Shown: positions 36,264 to 45,797 of the stretch, piece after piece | Numbering within the stretch: position 1 is the stretch's first letter | How the letters are laid out: every line of letters starts with the position of its first letter | Assembly: GCA_964568855.1 (NCBI GenBank) | Contig: CAZMSD010000003.1 | Coordinates: forward strand, 108,442-172,441 | Length of the DNA stretch: 64,000 nucleotides | Direction: 5' to 3' | Source of the DNA: CAZMSD01 sp964568855 | GTDB lineage: Bacteria > CAIWAD01 | The notes under the pieces: generated by a model | The model's input: the letters and a program-made list of their open reading frames with translations, nothing else | Database searches by the model: none | What the model was told of the DNA's origin: nothing | Program-made: the position numbers and the translations under genes

Positions 36264-39200
36264 ATGTACAGAACTGTTCTGATTCTGCTGGCGGCGCTGC
36301 CGCTGATGGCCCAACCCGCGACGATCGGGCAAGGCGAGTCCCTGCCCGTTCTGGATCTCCCGCAGCAGCCGGCGCGGGAGCTGCCCGCCGAGGAAACGGT
36401 GCGGACCGGCAGGGAGCTGGAGGGAACCTTGAAGCAGGAGCGGGCGAGGGCGGAGCTTAGCGCAAGCGCGGGCGAGTTCGGCGAATACCGCTGGGGCCGC
36501 ACCGATCCCTTCAGCGATTACGACGTGGTTTACTACGAGCTCAACCTCGCGGTCTTCCAAGGCAGCGAGTCCCTGAACGGCGCGGTGCGCATGGACCTGG
36601 CGAGCCTGGTGGACGGCCTGGAATCGATCACCCTGCACGCCGGGAGCAACCTGATGGTCGACCAGGTCCTGCAGGACCAGACCGAACTCGAGTTCACCAG
36701 ATCGGGCGACGAGCTGACGGCAACCCTCGCGGTGCCGCTCGACGAGGGCGCGGAAACCAGCCTCTGGATCGGCTATTCGGCCGACTACACCGGGCAGGGC
36801 ATCATCAGCCTCTGGCGGACCAACCAGCAGACGGGCGAGGAGATCCACGTGATCACCTCGATGGCTGAACCCTTCGACGCGCGCCACTGGTGGCCCTGCA
36901 AGGACGACACCCGCGACAAGGCGGACAGCGTGCTGGTGAGCGTGACCACCGACGATTTCAACAGCGTGGTCTCCAACGGCCTCGTCCGCGAGGATCTCGA
37001 CCACGGCGACGGAACGCGGACGACGACCTGGTTCGAAGGCTGGCCCATCGTGACCTACCTTGTCTCGATCTGCGTCACTGAGTACAACCACACCGAGACG
37101 ACCTGGGAGTGGGAGGACGTGATCCTGCCGCTGCACGACTGGTCCTGGTCGCTGACCTTCGAGGAACAGAACATCGTGATGGAGCTGGGCCAGTACTCGC
37201 TGACGGCGCTCTCCGACCTCTACGGCATGTATCCTTTCGCCGACGAGAAGTACGGGCACGCCCAGTACCTCTGGGGCGGAGCGATGGAGCACCAGACCTG
37301 CAGTTCCATGGGCTTCTACACGGAATCCGTGATCGCCCACGAGTTGGCCCACCAGTGGTTCGGCGACAAGTTGACCTGTGACACATTCCACCACATCTGG
37401 CTCAACGAGGGCTGGGCCACCTACAGCGAGGCCCTGTACTACGAATACTACCTGGGCGAGTGGGCCCTGCACGAGTACATGCTCTACGAGGAATACTGGG
37501 GCGACGGCACCATCTGGATCGAGGATCCCTACAGCGACAACATCTTCCACGGGGGCCTGAGCTACGCCAAGGGGAGCTGGGTGCTGCACATGCTGCGCCA
37601 CGTGGTGGGCGACGACAACTTCTGGGCGGCGACACTGGCCTACCTGGGTCCGAACGATCCCGAGTACTACCGCACGGTCACCACTGACGAGTTCAGGGAA
37701 TTCATGGAGGCCGAGTCGGGCATGGATCTCGGCTACTTCTTCGAAGAGTGGATCATGGGCGAGTACTGGCCCGATTACGGGTACTACTGGAGCCAGGAGG
37801 AGACGGCCCGCGACTGGGAGCTGCACGTGGACGTGCTCCAGCAGCAGGCTCCCGGGCACCAGGTCTTCACCATGCCGGTGGACCTGCTGGTGGTGGACGT
37901 CCAGGGCGACAGCACCTGGCACGAATTGTGGAACGACGGTCCGGCGCTGAGCTACACCCTCGCGATGCCCGCGGAAGCCCAGGAAGTACTGCTCGATCCC
38001 ATGCACTGGATCCTGAGCCAGGTGACCCTGCTGGAAGACCTGCCCGCTGCGGACATGGCGGTGGAGGAGCTCCACCTGGAAACCCTGGCAGGGGAACCGC
38101 TGGAGGTGATCCCGCCCAGTTCGATGTTCCGCCTGCGTTTCGTGGCGCGCAACATGGGCGACACCGCCGAGGGCCTGACCGCCGAGCTGGACACCCAGCA
38201 TCCCGGTATCACGGTGCTCGACGGGCCGCTGGCGCTGGGCGACCTGGACTTCGGCCAGGACGTCGAGTTCATCTTCGAGTGCGAATCGGGGACGGAGCTG
38301 ACCGGCCTGGCCGAGTTCCTGCTCGAGTTCCAGTGGGTGGGCGGGGACGAGCACCAGTCCTTCGAGCTTCCCGCGGGTGTTCCCGAACTGCTGCTGGTGG
38401 ACGACGACGGCGGGGACGACTACCAGACCTGGTACGAGGACGCGCTGCAGGACGAAGTGTATTACATGACCCTCGAGCCAGGCGCCCTGCCCGCCGATCT
38501 CACGCCTTACACGCTGGTGCTCTGGATCCAGGGCGACAATGAACGGGCGCTCAGCGAGGCCGACCTGACGCTGCTGGAGAACCTGGACGAGGCCGGGGGA
38601 CACGTGGTCTTCACAGGTCAGCACTTTCCGGGCGGCCAGGTGGCGGAGAACCTCGAGTTTCTAAACGATTTCTGCGGGCTGGAAGTTACCGCGACGGAGC
38701 ACGAGGAGATGGCCGTCCAGGGCGACGACAACGGCCTCTTCGAGGGCGAGACCTTCTACCTGTTCAACGGCGGGGCCGGCAACCAGGAGGCCATGGACGT
38801 GCTCAACCCCGTGCTGGACTGCGTCACATCCCTGGCCCACTACAACACTCTGGGCGACGAGGGCTGCGCCGCCCTGCTGCGCGAGTGCGACACGGGAGGC
38901 GGGGTGATCACCTGCGGCTTCGGTCTGGAAGGAATCGCCGAGATCGGCACCGGCATCTCCATCGAGGAGACGCTGGCGATCCTGCTGGACTGGGCTCGCG
39001 GCCTGACGGCCGTGGATCCGTTCGACACGGGTCTCAGGGCGGAGAGCCTGGTCATTACCGGCGCCCGGCCCAACCCTTTCAACCCGTCCACGCGGATCGA
39101 ATTCACCTGTCCCCGGAGCGGCTTGCTGCAGCTCGAGGTCTTCAACATCGCCGGTCAGCTCGTCCATGCATCGCCGCCCCGGCCCGTGAGCGCCGGAAGA

Positions 39201-39326
39201 TCGCAGCTCAACTGGACCGCCGGCCGGGAAGCCAGCGGGATGTATTTCGCCGTGCTGACGCTGCGCGAGACCGGCGGACGAGGCAAGCGCTGGAGCGACA
39301 GCACCAAGCTGGTCCTCGTCAGGTGA
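36264..39326 (+). CDS. Secreted M1-family aminopeptidase with C-terminal sorting domain
   Basis: A 1020-residue exported zinc aminopeptidase. The ATG at 36264 follows GAGGAAAAC and gives a signal peptide (hydrophobic residues 5-15). The catalytic HELAHQW places zinc ligands at H359 and H363, with E382 in NEGWATYSE, exactly the HExxH-18-E spacing. A GGAMEHQT substrate-binding motif precedes it. Residues about 590-900 form Ig-like and unannotated regions. The last 90 residues start with RPNPFNPSTRIEF and resemble the FlgD-like or type IX sorting domain of surface-exported proteins. The stop overlaps the start of the next gene as GTGA. Confidence 0.92.
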   Translation: MYRTVLILLAALPLMAQPATIGQGESLPVLDLPQQPARELPAEETVRTGRELEGTLKQERARAELSASAGEFGEYRWGRTDPFSDYDVVYYELNLAVFQGSESLNGAVRMDLASLVDGLESITLHAGSNLMVDQVLQDQTELEFTRSGDELTATLAVPLDEGAETSLWIGYSADYTGQGIISLWRTNQQTGEEIHVITSMAEPFDARHWWPCKDDTRDKADSVLVSVTTDDFNSVVSNGLVREDLDHGDGTRTTTWFEGWPIVTYLVSICVTEYNHTETTWEWEDVILPLHDWSWSLTFEEQNIVMELGQYSLTALSDLYGMYPFADEKYGHAQYLWGGAMEHQTCSSMGFYTESVIAHELAHQWFGDKLTCDTFHHIWLNEGWATYSEALYYEYYLGEWALHEYMLYEEYWGDGTIWIEDPYSDNIFHGGLSYAKGSWVLHMLRHVVGDDNFWAATLAYLGPNDPEYYRTVTTDEFREFMEAESGMDLGYFFEEWIMGEYWPDYGYYWSQEETARDWELHVDVLQQQAPGHQVFTMPVDLLVVDVQGDSTWHELWNDGPALSYTLAMPAEAQEVLLDPMHWILSQVTLLEDLPAADMAVEELHLETLAGEPLEVIPPSSMFRLRFVARNMGDTAEGLTAELDTQHPGITVLDGPLALGDLDFGQDVEFIFECESGTELTGLAEFLLEFQWVGGDEHQSFELPAGVPELLLVDDDGGDDYQTWYEDALQDEVYYMTLEPGALPADLTPYTLVLWIQGDNERALSEADLTLLENLDEAGGHVVFTGQHFPGGQVAENLEFLNDFCGLEVTATEHEEMAVQGDDNGLFEGETFYLFNGGAGNQEAMDVLNPVLDCVTSLAHYNTLGDEGCAALLRECDTGGGVITCGFGLEGIAEIGTGISIEETLAILLDWARGLTAVDPFDTGLRAESLVITGARPNPFNPSTRIEFTCPRSGLLQLEVFNIAGQLVHASPPRPVSAGRSQLNWTAGREASGMYFAVLTLRETGGRGKRWSDSTKLVLVR

Positions 39327-41572
39327 TCCCTCCGCGGAGCCTCCGCACCGCAGAGTCGAGCCTCGTCGTCCTGGCGCTGCTCACGCTCGCGCGGGCGCAG
39401 CTTCCCCTGCTGGGAGATCCCCTCAGCGGCAGCGCCTGCCGCCAGGTCGGGTACAACCAGGACGGCGCCTGCGCCAGCTGCCTGGGGGACGATGCATTGC
39501 TGCTCGTCTCCCGGGCCGATCCCCTGCGCCCGACCATCGCGGGTCGTCTCGGCGAAGCCCAGCTTCCTTCATGGACTCCCCGCGGTGTGGAAAGCTTCGG
39601 CACGCGCCACGCGCTGGCGATGGGCGCCCACGGGCTGCTGCTGGCTGACTGGGACCCCGCCGATTCCCTCCTGGAGACGCAGACCTTGAGCACGGGCGAC
39701 TGCCGGGCCCTCGCGCGCAGCGGGGACACGCTCTTCGCCGCCGCCGGGGGCGCGCTGGAGGTCTGGTTGCCTGGTGACACAGTCCAGCCTTTGTTCCTGA
39801 GCTACCACTTCACCGGCGGCCAAGTGACGGCCCTCGCCGGCGGCGACGGCCGCTGCTGGGCCGCCACCGCGGACTCGCTCTACGCGGTGGACTACCTGGA
39901 TCCCGAGGCGCCCTTTCCCCTGGCGGCGGTCCCGCTGGCGGCCGAAGCGCTCCGGGCGCGGCGTTCCGGAGAGCTGCTGCTGCTGCCCGCGGGCGAGGAA
40001 GGCCTGCTGGCGATGGACCTGCAGGAGCCTTCCGATCCGCAGCCGCTGCCGGCCTGGCAGCCCGGCTTCCCGGTGCTGGACATCCTGCCCTGGCGTGACA
40101 CGAAACACCTGGCGGCCGCGGCGGAGCACGGTATCTGCTGCGTCGACCTGGCGCAGCCCGAGGCGCCCGAGCTGCTGGCCCTGTGGCCGGTTTCGCCCTA
40201 TTCCGCGGGGCTGGCGCTCAAGGGCGATACCCTGCTCAGCGCCGAGGGCGAGGATGGTCTGGCCGCGTACCTGGCGTTGGAGGACCCGGACGGGGCTCCG
40301 CTGCTGCAGCCGCTGGGCCGCTGTTCCACGCTGCCCGAGGTCCTTGCGCTGATCCCGGATCCCTTCCCAGAGTTCGAGGACCGCTTCTGGCTGCTGGACG
40401 CGCGAACCGGATTCCGCTGCATCGGCGCGGGCGCCTTCCATCCGCAGGGCTACGGCGAATTCCGGCAGATTCCCCTGCCCAGGCCCGTCACCGGCGGCGA
40501 CCTGCGCGGGAGCTGGATCTGCGGCTGCGGAACGAACGCGGGCCTGCGGATCGTGGAACTGCTGCCGGAGGGCCACATCGTTCGTGGCCTCTTCCCCTAT
40601 GATCCCGTGCACATGCTTTCCTTCGGTCCCGAGCTCCTGATCGCCTACATCACCGTGAACGGCTTCGTGGCCATCAAGCAGATGACCCCGGCGCCCTGGT
40701 CGATGATGCATCACGGCACCATCAACCTTAACTGCGATCCGCGGCTGGCGGCCTGGATCGCGGACCATTTCCTGCTGGCCGCCGCGGACGGCCGGTTGTT
40801 CAACGTGAACGTGAGCGATCCGCAGGAGCCCTGGCTGGTCGAGACTCTGGAATTCGACCGCGCTCCCACGGACCTGCAGCACCTGGACCGGGAAAACCGG
40901 TCGGGCCCTTTCCTCCTGGCCGCCGGAGACCTCCTCCTGCTTGAACTCGACGGCGCCGGACACCTCGAGACTCTGCAAACCTTCGAGCCGGAGACAGGCG
41001 CCGTGGTCAGCTGCACCGCGGGACAGTACACGGCTTTCGGCGCCGTGGATCCGCCGCGCCTCGGCTGGTTCCCGGCGAGCCTGGGAAATCCCGGGGAGGG
41101 CTGGGAAGATCCCCAGTGGACCGCCCTGCCCGGGAACCCGCTGCGGCTGCGCGTCGGGGAGGGCGCCGGCGGACTGGTCGCCCTGGAGAACGGAGACCTG
41201 CTGCCCTGCGTGTTCTCCCCCGAGAACCGGCTGCCGCGGCGGGGTGAAGAAATCCGCCCGCCGGCCGGCTTCGCCCTGCGGGCCTGGCCCAATCCTTTCA
41301 ACCCCGTCCTGCGCGTCGAGTTCACCCTGCCAGCGCCGGGGCCCGTTCGGCTGGCCCTCTACGACCTGCTGGGCCGCCGGCGGGCGCTCCTGGTGGAACG
41401 GCGGCTGGAGGCGGGCGTCGCGCGGATCCGCTGGAATCCGGTGGAGGGTTCCTCGACGGAAGTATCACAGGGGAAGAAAGGCGGGGGCGCCGATCCGGGC
41501 GCGGGGATCTACTTCCTGGTCCTCGAATGCCCGGGAGGCTCCGAGGTTCGCAAGCTGTGCTACCTCCCCTGA
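39323..41572 (+). CDS. Secreted repeat (propeller-like) protein with C-terminal sorting domain
   Basis: A 749-residue exported protein. Start is a GTG at 39323 inside the GTGA overlap with the upstream stop, which argues for translational coupling. An N-terminal signal segment (SSLVVLALLTLARAQ) is followed by many strand-turn repeats of the LVIVP or propeller type, such as GLLAMDLQEPSDPQPL and GICCVDLAQPEAPELL. The end carries WPNPFNPVLRVEFTLP and a final FLVLECPGGSEVRKL, matching the sorting domain of the preceding peptidase. A short Gly/Lys-rich insertion sits in that domain. No catalytic motif is visible; it is probably a surface partner of the peptidase. Confidence 0.72.
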   Translation: MIPPRSLRTAESSLVVLALLTLARAQLPLLGDPLSGSACRQVGYNQDGACASCLGDDALLLVSRADPLRPTIAGRLGEAQLPSWTPRGVESFGTRHALAMGAHGLLLADWDPADSLLETQTLSTGDCRALARSGDTLFAAAGGALEVWLPGDTVQPLFLSYHFTGGQVTALAGGDGRCWAATADSLYAVDYLDPEAPFPLAAVPLAAEALRARRSGELLLLPAGEEGLLAMDLQEPSDPQPLPAWQPGFPVLDILPWRDTKHLAAAAEHGICCVDLAQPEAPELLALWPVSPYSAGLALKGDTLLSAEGEDGLAAYLALEDPDGAPLLQPLGRCSTLPEVLALIPDPFPEFEDRFWLLDARTGFRCIGAGAFHPQGYGEFRQIPLPRPVTGGDLRGSWICGCGTNAGLRIVELLPEGHIVRGLFPYDPVHMLSFGPELLIAYITVNGFVAIKQMTPAPWSMMHHGTINLNCDPRLAAWIADHFLLAAADGRLFNVNVSDPQEPWLVETLEFDRAPTDLQHLDRENRSGPFLLAAGDLLLLELDGAGHLETLQTFEPETGAVVSCTAGQYTAFGAVDPPRLGWFPASLGNPGEGWEDPQWTALPGNPLRLRVGEGAGGLVALENGDLLPCVFSPENRLPRRGEEIRPPAGFALRAWPNPFNPVLRVEFTLPAPGPVRLALYDLLGRRRALLVERRLEAGVARIRWNPVEGSSTEVSQGKKGGGADPGAGIYFLVLECPGGSEVRKLCYLP

Positions 41573-41600
41573 ATTACTGCTGTGGAAGAAGCGTGCCGGA

Positions 41601-42401
41601 TCAGCGCGGTATCCGCAGGTTCAGGATGGTCTCCACCAGCTCGGCGAATCCGGCCCCGCTTTCGAGGCTGCAGATGTAGGCGGGCATGGTATCCACCAGG
41701 TTCTCGAAGCGCCGCAGGTTGGCCACCCCGAAGCTGCTGCGCACAAACCAGCGGAACATGGGCTCGTCGTTGGGGCTGTCTCCCGCGAAGGCGCAGCGGT
41801 CCCGGTCGCGATCCGGATCCAGGTCGAAGAATTCCCGCATGTAGCTCTTGGCCGCGCTCAGCTTGTCGAATTCCCCATACCAGCCGTTGACGTGAATCGA
41901 GCTGATCTTGGCGGTGGCTCCGTGCTCCTCGAAGATCCGCTTGATGCGCAGGACCTGTTCGCGCGGCAGGGCGGGCACATCCTCGCAGAAATCCACGGCG
42001 AGGTCGTATTCCCGGTAGCTCTGGTCGCTGGCGATCCCGGCGGCTGGAATTTCCTCCCGGATCCTGGCCCGCAATTCCTCCAGGCGCCGCCGGAAGGTCG
42101 CCCGGGTCTCCGCGTCGTAGAGGAAGCTGCGTCGCATTCCGCCTTCCTCCATGCGGAAGACCAGGCCGCCGTTCTCGCCGATCACTCCGTGGACCGGCCA
42201 CATGCGGGCGATATGGTCGCACCAGCCGGCGGGACGGCCGGTCACCGGGACCACGGCCAGTCCCGCTTCCTGCGCCCGCCAGAGGGCGGAATAGGCCCGG
42301 GCGGTGATTTTCCCCGCGGTGGAGACGGTCTCATCGATGTCGGTGAACAGGCAGACCAGTTCCCCGGCCAGTCGAGGATCCAATTCGGACAGTGCTTTCA
42401 T
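41601..42401 (-). CDS. HAD-superfamily phosphatase (IIB type)
   Basis: A 266-residue haloacid dehalogenase-like hydrolase. Motif I reads FTDIDETVS with the nucleophile and acid Asp pair. VTGRPAG is motif II, a Lys in KLSAAK is motif III, and FAGDSPNDEPMF is motif IV. The cap between motifs II and III marks subclass IIB, which includes sugar-phosphate phosphatases such as mannosyl-3-phosphoglycerate or trehalose-phosphate types. The substrate is not readable. It lies 55 bases after the pgsA-like gene and is convergent with the surface-repeat gene. Confidence 0.85.
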   Translation of the reverse strand: MKALSELDPRLAGELVCLFTDIDETVSTAGKITARAYSALWRAQEAGLAVVPVTGRPAGWCDHIARMWPVHGVIGENGGLVFRMEEGGMRRSFLYDAETRATFRRRLEELRARIREEIPAAGIASDQSYREYDLAVDFCEDVPALPREQVLRIKRIFEEHGATAKISSIHVNGWYGEFDKLSAAKSYMREFFDLDPDRDRDRCAFAGDSPNDEPMFRWFVRSSFGVANLRRFENLVDTMPAYICSLESGAGFAELVETILNLRIPR

Positions 42402-42456
42402 GCGGAGTTCCCGGAAGGAGTCGGCGGCGGAAACGGACGCGGCCGCTGGGTCTTGA

Positions 42457-43053
42457 TCAACTGGCCCGGCCCTCCGACTGCACGCGGGAGGCGGCGATCA
42501 CGATCCGGCGGTTCGCGAAGAGGTATTCGAACAGCGAGTAGAAGGTGTAGACGGCGGCCGCCAGCACCAGCCACCAGGCCAGCTCCTCGGCGACCCATTT
42601 CTCGCTCAGCAGGCGCGGGAAGAGGTCGGCGGCGATCCGCGCCGTGAGCACGGTGATGATCGCGGTGGCCTGGATGACGGCCTTGATCTTGCCGCTGATC
42701 CGCGCTGCCACCACCTCGCCGCGGTAGGCGCAGACCGTGCGCATGGTGCTGATCAGGCTGTCGCGATAGACGAAGACCAGCACCATCCACCAGGGGATCA
42801 TGCCCACCCACATGAAGGCCACAAAGACGGTGACGCGGGAAATGGAATCGGCCAGCGGATCCAGCAGCTTGCCGAAGTCGGTCACCTCGCCCCGGCTGCG
42901 GGCCAGGTGTCCGTCGAAGGCGTCGCTCAGCTCGGACATGATCACGATGACCAGCGCGGCCACCTTGGCCCAGAGTCCTTCCTGGATGAACACGATCACG
43001 AAGATCGGACTCATCAGGATCCGCAGGAAGCTGAGCCAGTTGGCCAGGGTCAT
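42457..43053 (-). CDS. CDP-alcohol phosphatidyltransferase (PgsA-like)
   Basis: A 198-residue membrane enzyme with five to six hydrophobic segments. The CDP-alcohol motif is complete: DAFDGHLAR followed eight residues later by GKLLDPLAD, supplying the metal-binding Asp residues. LANWLSFLRI at the start is typical of phosphatidylglycerophosphate synthase (PgsA). The ATG at 43053 has GGAGG upstream; a GTG six codons earlier is less likely. The product could also be another phosphatidyl-alcohol. Confidence 0.87.
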   Translation of the reverse strand: MTLANWLSFLRILMSPIFVIVFIQEGLWAKVAALVIVIMSELSDAFDGHLARSRGEVTDFGKLLDPLADSISRVTVFVAFMWVGMIPWWMVLVFVYRDSLISTMRTVCAYRGEVVAARISGKIKAVIQATAIITVLTARIAADLFPRLLSEKWVAEELAWWLVLAAAVYTFYSLFEYLFANRRIVIAASRVQSEGRAS

Positions 43054-43182
43054 GTCTTCACCGACCTCCACGGAATCCTGTCAGGCTTTCTAACCCTCCC
43101 CGCCGGGGACTGTCGCGATCCGGCCTTCCAGGTACAAGGTGCCGCAATCCCTCGGCACTGTCAACGCAGGGCTTTTAGCACT

Positions 43183-44547
43183 TCAGTCGAGATCGAACTC
43201 GAGCGCCCGGCCCGCGGGGCGACCCAGGAATTCCCCCCGCCGGTAGCAGACGTTTCCCCGCAGGATGGTGTACACCACCCGGCCCTGGAGTTCCCGGCCT
43301 TCGAAGGGCGTCCAGCCAGCGCGACTCCGCAGTTCCCGGCCCCGCGGGGTCCACTTCCGGTTTAGATCCACCACGGCGAAATCGCCGTCACAGCCGACGG
43401 CGATCCTGCCCTTGCGGCGTATGCGGTAGATCTCCGCCGGGGCGGAGCATAATAGGCGCACCAGCTGCCCCAGGCCTAGACTGCCATGCCGGACCTGGTC
43501 CAGCATCAGGGGCAGCATGGTCTCCACTCCGGGCATTCCGCTGGGCGAGGCCGGATATTCCTTTTCCTTCTCAGCCAGGGTATGCGGCGCATGGTCGCTG
43601 CCCAGGCAGGCGACAAGGCCCGAGTGCAGTCCCTGCCAAAGCGCTCGCCGGTGCCCGGCCTCCCGGATGGGCGGATTCATCTGGGCCAGGCTGCCCAGTT
43701 CCTCGTAGCAGGCGGGGGCCTCCAACAGAAGGTGCTGCGGAGTGACTTCCACCGTTACCCGGGGCTCCGCGCGCAGCGGCGCCAGGAGTTTCATCTCCCT
43801 GGCGGAGCCGACGTGCAGCACATGCACCGGGCGGCCGGTTTCGGCAGACAGGTCCAGCAGGCGCGTAACGGCGCGGGCCGCGCTTTCCTCGTCGCGCAGC
43901 CGGGGGTGCCAGGAAGGGTGGGCGGCTTCCGGGTGGGCCTCTCTCAAGGCCCGCAGTCGCTCTTCGTCCTCGGCGTGCACCGCCGCCCTGCGCGAGCCCG
44001 AGCGCAGTACGCGCCGCAAATCGGCGTCCTCCGCCACCAGCAGCGAGCCGGTGGAAGATCCCATGAAGATCTTAACGCCGGCGCAGCCGGGCAGCCGTTC
44101 CAGCTCGCCAAGGTCCTCCGCGTTCTCCACGCTGGCGCCGACGAAAAATGCATGGTCGCACCAGCTCCGTCCGCGGGCCCGGCGGAGCTTGTCCTCCAGG
44201 GCTTCGGCCGAGACGGTGGGCGGGCGGGTGTTGGGCATCTCCAGGAAGGACGTCACTCCTCCCGCCAGGGCCGCCCGGCTGCCGCTGGCCAGGTCCTCCT
44301 TGTGCTCCAGCCCGGGCTCGCGGAAATGCACCTGGCTGTCCACCACCCCGGGCAGCACCGTCAAGCCGTCCAGTTGCAGCACGGGCAGGCTTCCGGCGGT
44401 CAGATCGCGCCCGATCTGCGTGATACATCCCTCGCGGACGAGCACGTCCGCCGGCGCGAGCCCGTCGTCGATGAACACGCGTCCGCCCTTCAGCAGCAGA
44501 TCTCCGCCATCCAACACTTCTTCCTCACTGATCACAAAGTGTATCAC
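43183..44547 (-). CDS. pyrC: Dihydroorotase
   Basis: A 454-residue cyclic amidohydrolase. LPGVVDSQVHFREPG carries the zinc-binding HxH pattern in modified form, MNPPIREAGHR binds substrate, and CLGSDHAPHTLAEKE has the catalytic Asp. This is the type I dihydroorotase of pyrimidine synthesis; allantoinase is a less likely reading. Note QVHF rather than the usual DxHxH with two His: the sequence reads DSQVHFREPG, with only one clear His in the N-terminal pair. A GTG at 44547 starts the longest reading and lies inside a GTATCAC/GTGATAC heptamer; the true start may be a few codons later. Confidence 0.85.
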   Translation of the reverse strand: MIHFVISEEEVLDGGDLLLKGGRVFIDDGLAPADVLVREGCITQIGRDLTAGSLPVLQLDGLTVLPGVVDSQVHFREPGLEHKEDLASGSRAALAGGVTSFLEMPNTRPPTVSAEALEDKLRRARGRSWCDHAFFVGASVENAEDLGELERLPGCAGVKIFMGSSTGSLLVAEDADLRRVLRSGSRRAAVHAEDEERLRALREAHPEAAHPSWHPRLRDEESAARAVTRLLDLSAETGRPVHVLHVGSAREMKLLAPLRAEPRVTVEVTPQHLLLEAPACYEELGSLAQMNPPIREAGHRRALWQGLHSGLVACLGSDHAPHTLAEKEKEYPASPSGMPGVETMLPLMLDQVRHGSLGLGQLVRLLCSAPAEIYRIRRKGRIAVGCDGDFAVVDLNRKWTPRGRELRSRAGWTPFEGRELQGRVVYTILRGNVCYRRGEFLGRPAGRALEFDLD

Positions 44548-44609
44548 GACCGCCGGGCGTACTTCGCCATGTGCCGACGGCGGCTACCCGAAATCCTGGT
44601 CAGAGGATC

Positions 44610-44626
44610 TTAACGAGGCCTTAACG
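44610..44626. promoter_or_regulatory. Pho-box-like direct repeat upstream of the porin gene
   Basis: TTAACG occurs at 44610-44615 and again at 44621-44626, an 11-base period with a 5-base spacer, about 50 bases before the porin ATG. Repeats of TTAAC-type hexamers at 11-base spacing are how PhoP/PhoB response regulators bind in several phyla. The extended repeat is CTTAACGA. The downstream gene encodes a phosphate-type porin, which fits phosphate control. Confidence 0.5.
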
Positions 44627-44676
44627 AAATCTACTTAAGTTGGGCGCACGAGAACTGCAAAGGGAGAGAACTGCAA

Positions 44677-45678
44677 ATGAGATCCAGATCGATCGTCTGG
44701 CTGGCGGCCTGCGTCCTCGCATTCGTCGCCTGCAGGGAGCTTGCCGCCGCGCCCGACGTGAAGGTGCACGGCCTGGTTCAAAGCGTGGCGCAGCTGGCCG
44801 AGGAGGACAAGGCCTTCACCTTCGGATTCGACCGGGTACGCTTGATCGCCAGGGGCGGGCTTAATAAATGGGCCAAACTCAAGGTCCAGGTCGATTTCAA
44901 GAGCCTGGCCACGGGAGCGGGCGCAAGCCAGCTGGCAAAGGACGGCGAGACGCCGGCGATGCTGAAAGACGCCGTGGTCACCTTCACCTGCGACCGCGGC
45001 AACATGCTGCACGCGGGCAAGTTCAAGACGCCCGTGGGCATGGAGCTGAACCGCTCCGGCAGCAAGCTGCTCTTCGTGAAGCGGGGCTTCGGCCACTCGG
45101 CCATGGTCTTCGACCGCAACGTGGGCCTGATGGCGCAGACGGCCAAGATGGGCGGGATGCGCTTCCAGGCGGACCTTGGAATCTTCAACAAGGGACCCCG
45201 GAACGCCAATGACACCGGCGACGTCTCCGCAGGCGCGGACTACACCCTGACCGGCAGCGTGAAGGCCAAGCCATTCAAGGGCGCTTATTCGCACTTGTAC
45301 TTCGGAGCCGCAGGAACCAGCGTGGCGGGCCAGGAGCCGGTATCGCTGTTCGGCGCGGGCCTGAGTTACAAGCCCAATTCCGCTCTTGAGCTGGCCGGGG
45401 AATTCATCCAGCGCGACGATCCGGATCACCCCGATTCCGACGGATCGACCTACTACGCTCAGGCGACCTGGCGCCCGCTGCCCTGGCTGCAGCCGGCTTT
45501 CAAGTACGAGTCCCTGGACGCGGCGAACGACGACGCCGACCGCGGCGACATCACGCTGGGTCTCAACGTGCTCTACAATCCTGACCTTCCCGCGCAGTCG
45601 AAGATCATGTTCAACTACGTCCTCTCGGACATGGACGGCGCGAGCGCGCTGCAGATCATGTTCCAGGGAGCGTTCTGA
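44677..45678 (+). CDS. Phosphate-selective porin OprO/OprP-like
   Basis: A 333-residue outer-membrane barrel with a signal peptide (cleavage near ELAAA). The mature start VKVHGLVQ and the later KLKVQVDFKS, GNMLHAGKFKTPVGMELN and AQATWRPLPWLQPAFKYES segments fit the phosphate-selective porin O/P family. It ends in MFQGAF with a C-terminal Phe, the barrel-assembly signal. GGAGAG precedes the ATG. A Pho-box-like repeat lies upstream, supporting phosphate or another anion as cargo. It is shorter than Pseudomonas OprP (about 410 residues mature). Confidence 0.82.
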   Translation: MRSRSIVWLAACVLAFVACRELAAAPDVKVHGLVQSVAQLAEEDKAFTFGFDRVRLIARGGLNKWAKLKVQVDFKSLATGAGASQLAKDGETPAMLKDAVVTFTCDRGNMLHAGKFKTPVGMELNRSGSKLLFVKRGFGHSAMVFDRNVGLMAQTAKMGGMRFQADLGIFNKGPRNANDTGDVSAGADYTLTGSVKAKPFKGAYSHLYFGAAGTSVAGQEPVSLFGAGLSYKPNSALELAGEFIQRDDPDHPDSDGSTYYAQATWRPLPWLQPAFKYESLDAANDDADRGDITLGLNVLYNPDLPAQSKIMFNYVLSDMDGASALQIMFQGAF

Positions 45679-45797
45679 TACTGCTTCCCGGTTGGTTTGA
45701 CTGCTTCCGGGCGAACGGGTCCGTACGAGGCTGTGGATCGAGCGGGAGACGGGACGCGCCGGATTTCGCATCAGCGGCGCGCTGATCAGCGGATCGC

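Noticed and set aside
36237..38624. Long minus-strand frame opposite the M1 peptidase
   Set aside because: The plus-strand frame carries signal peptide, HExxH and sorting domain; the antisense frame is Val/His/Gln-rich shadow.
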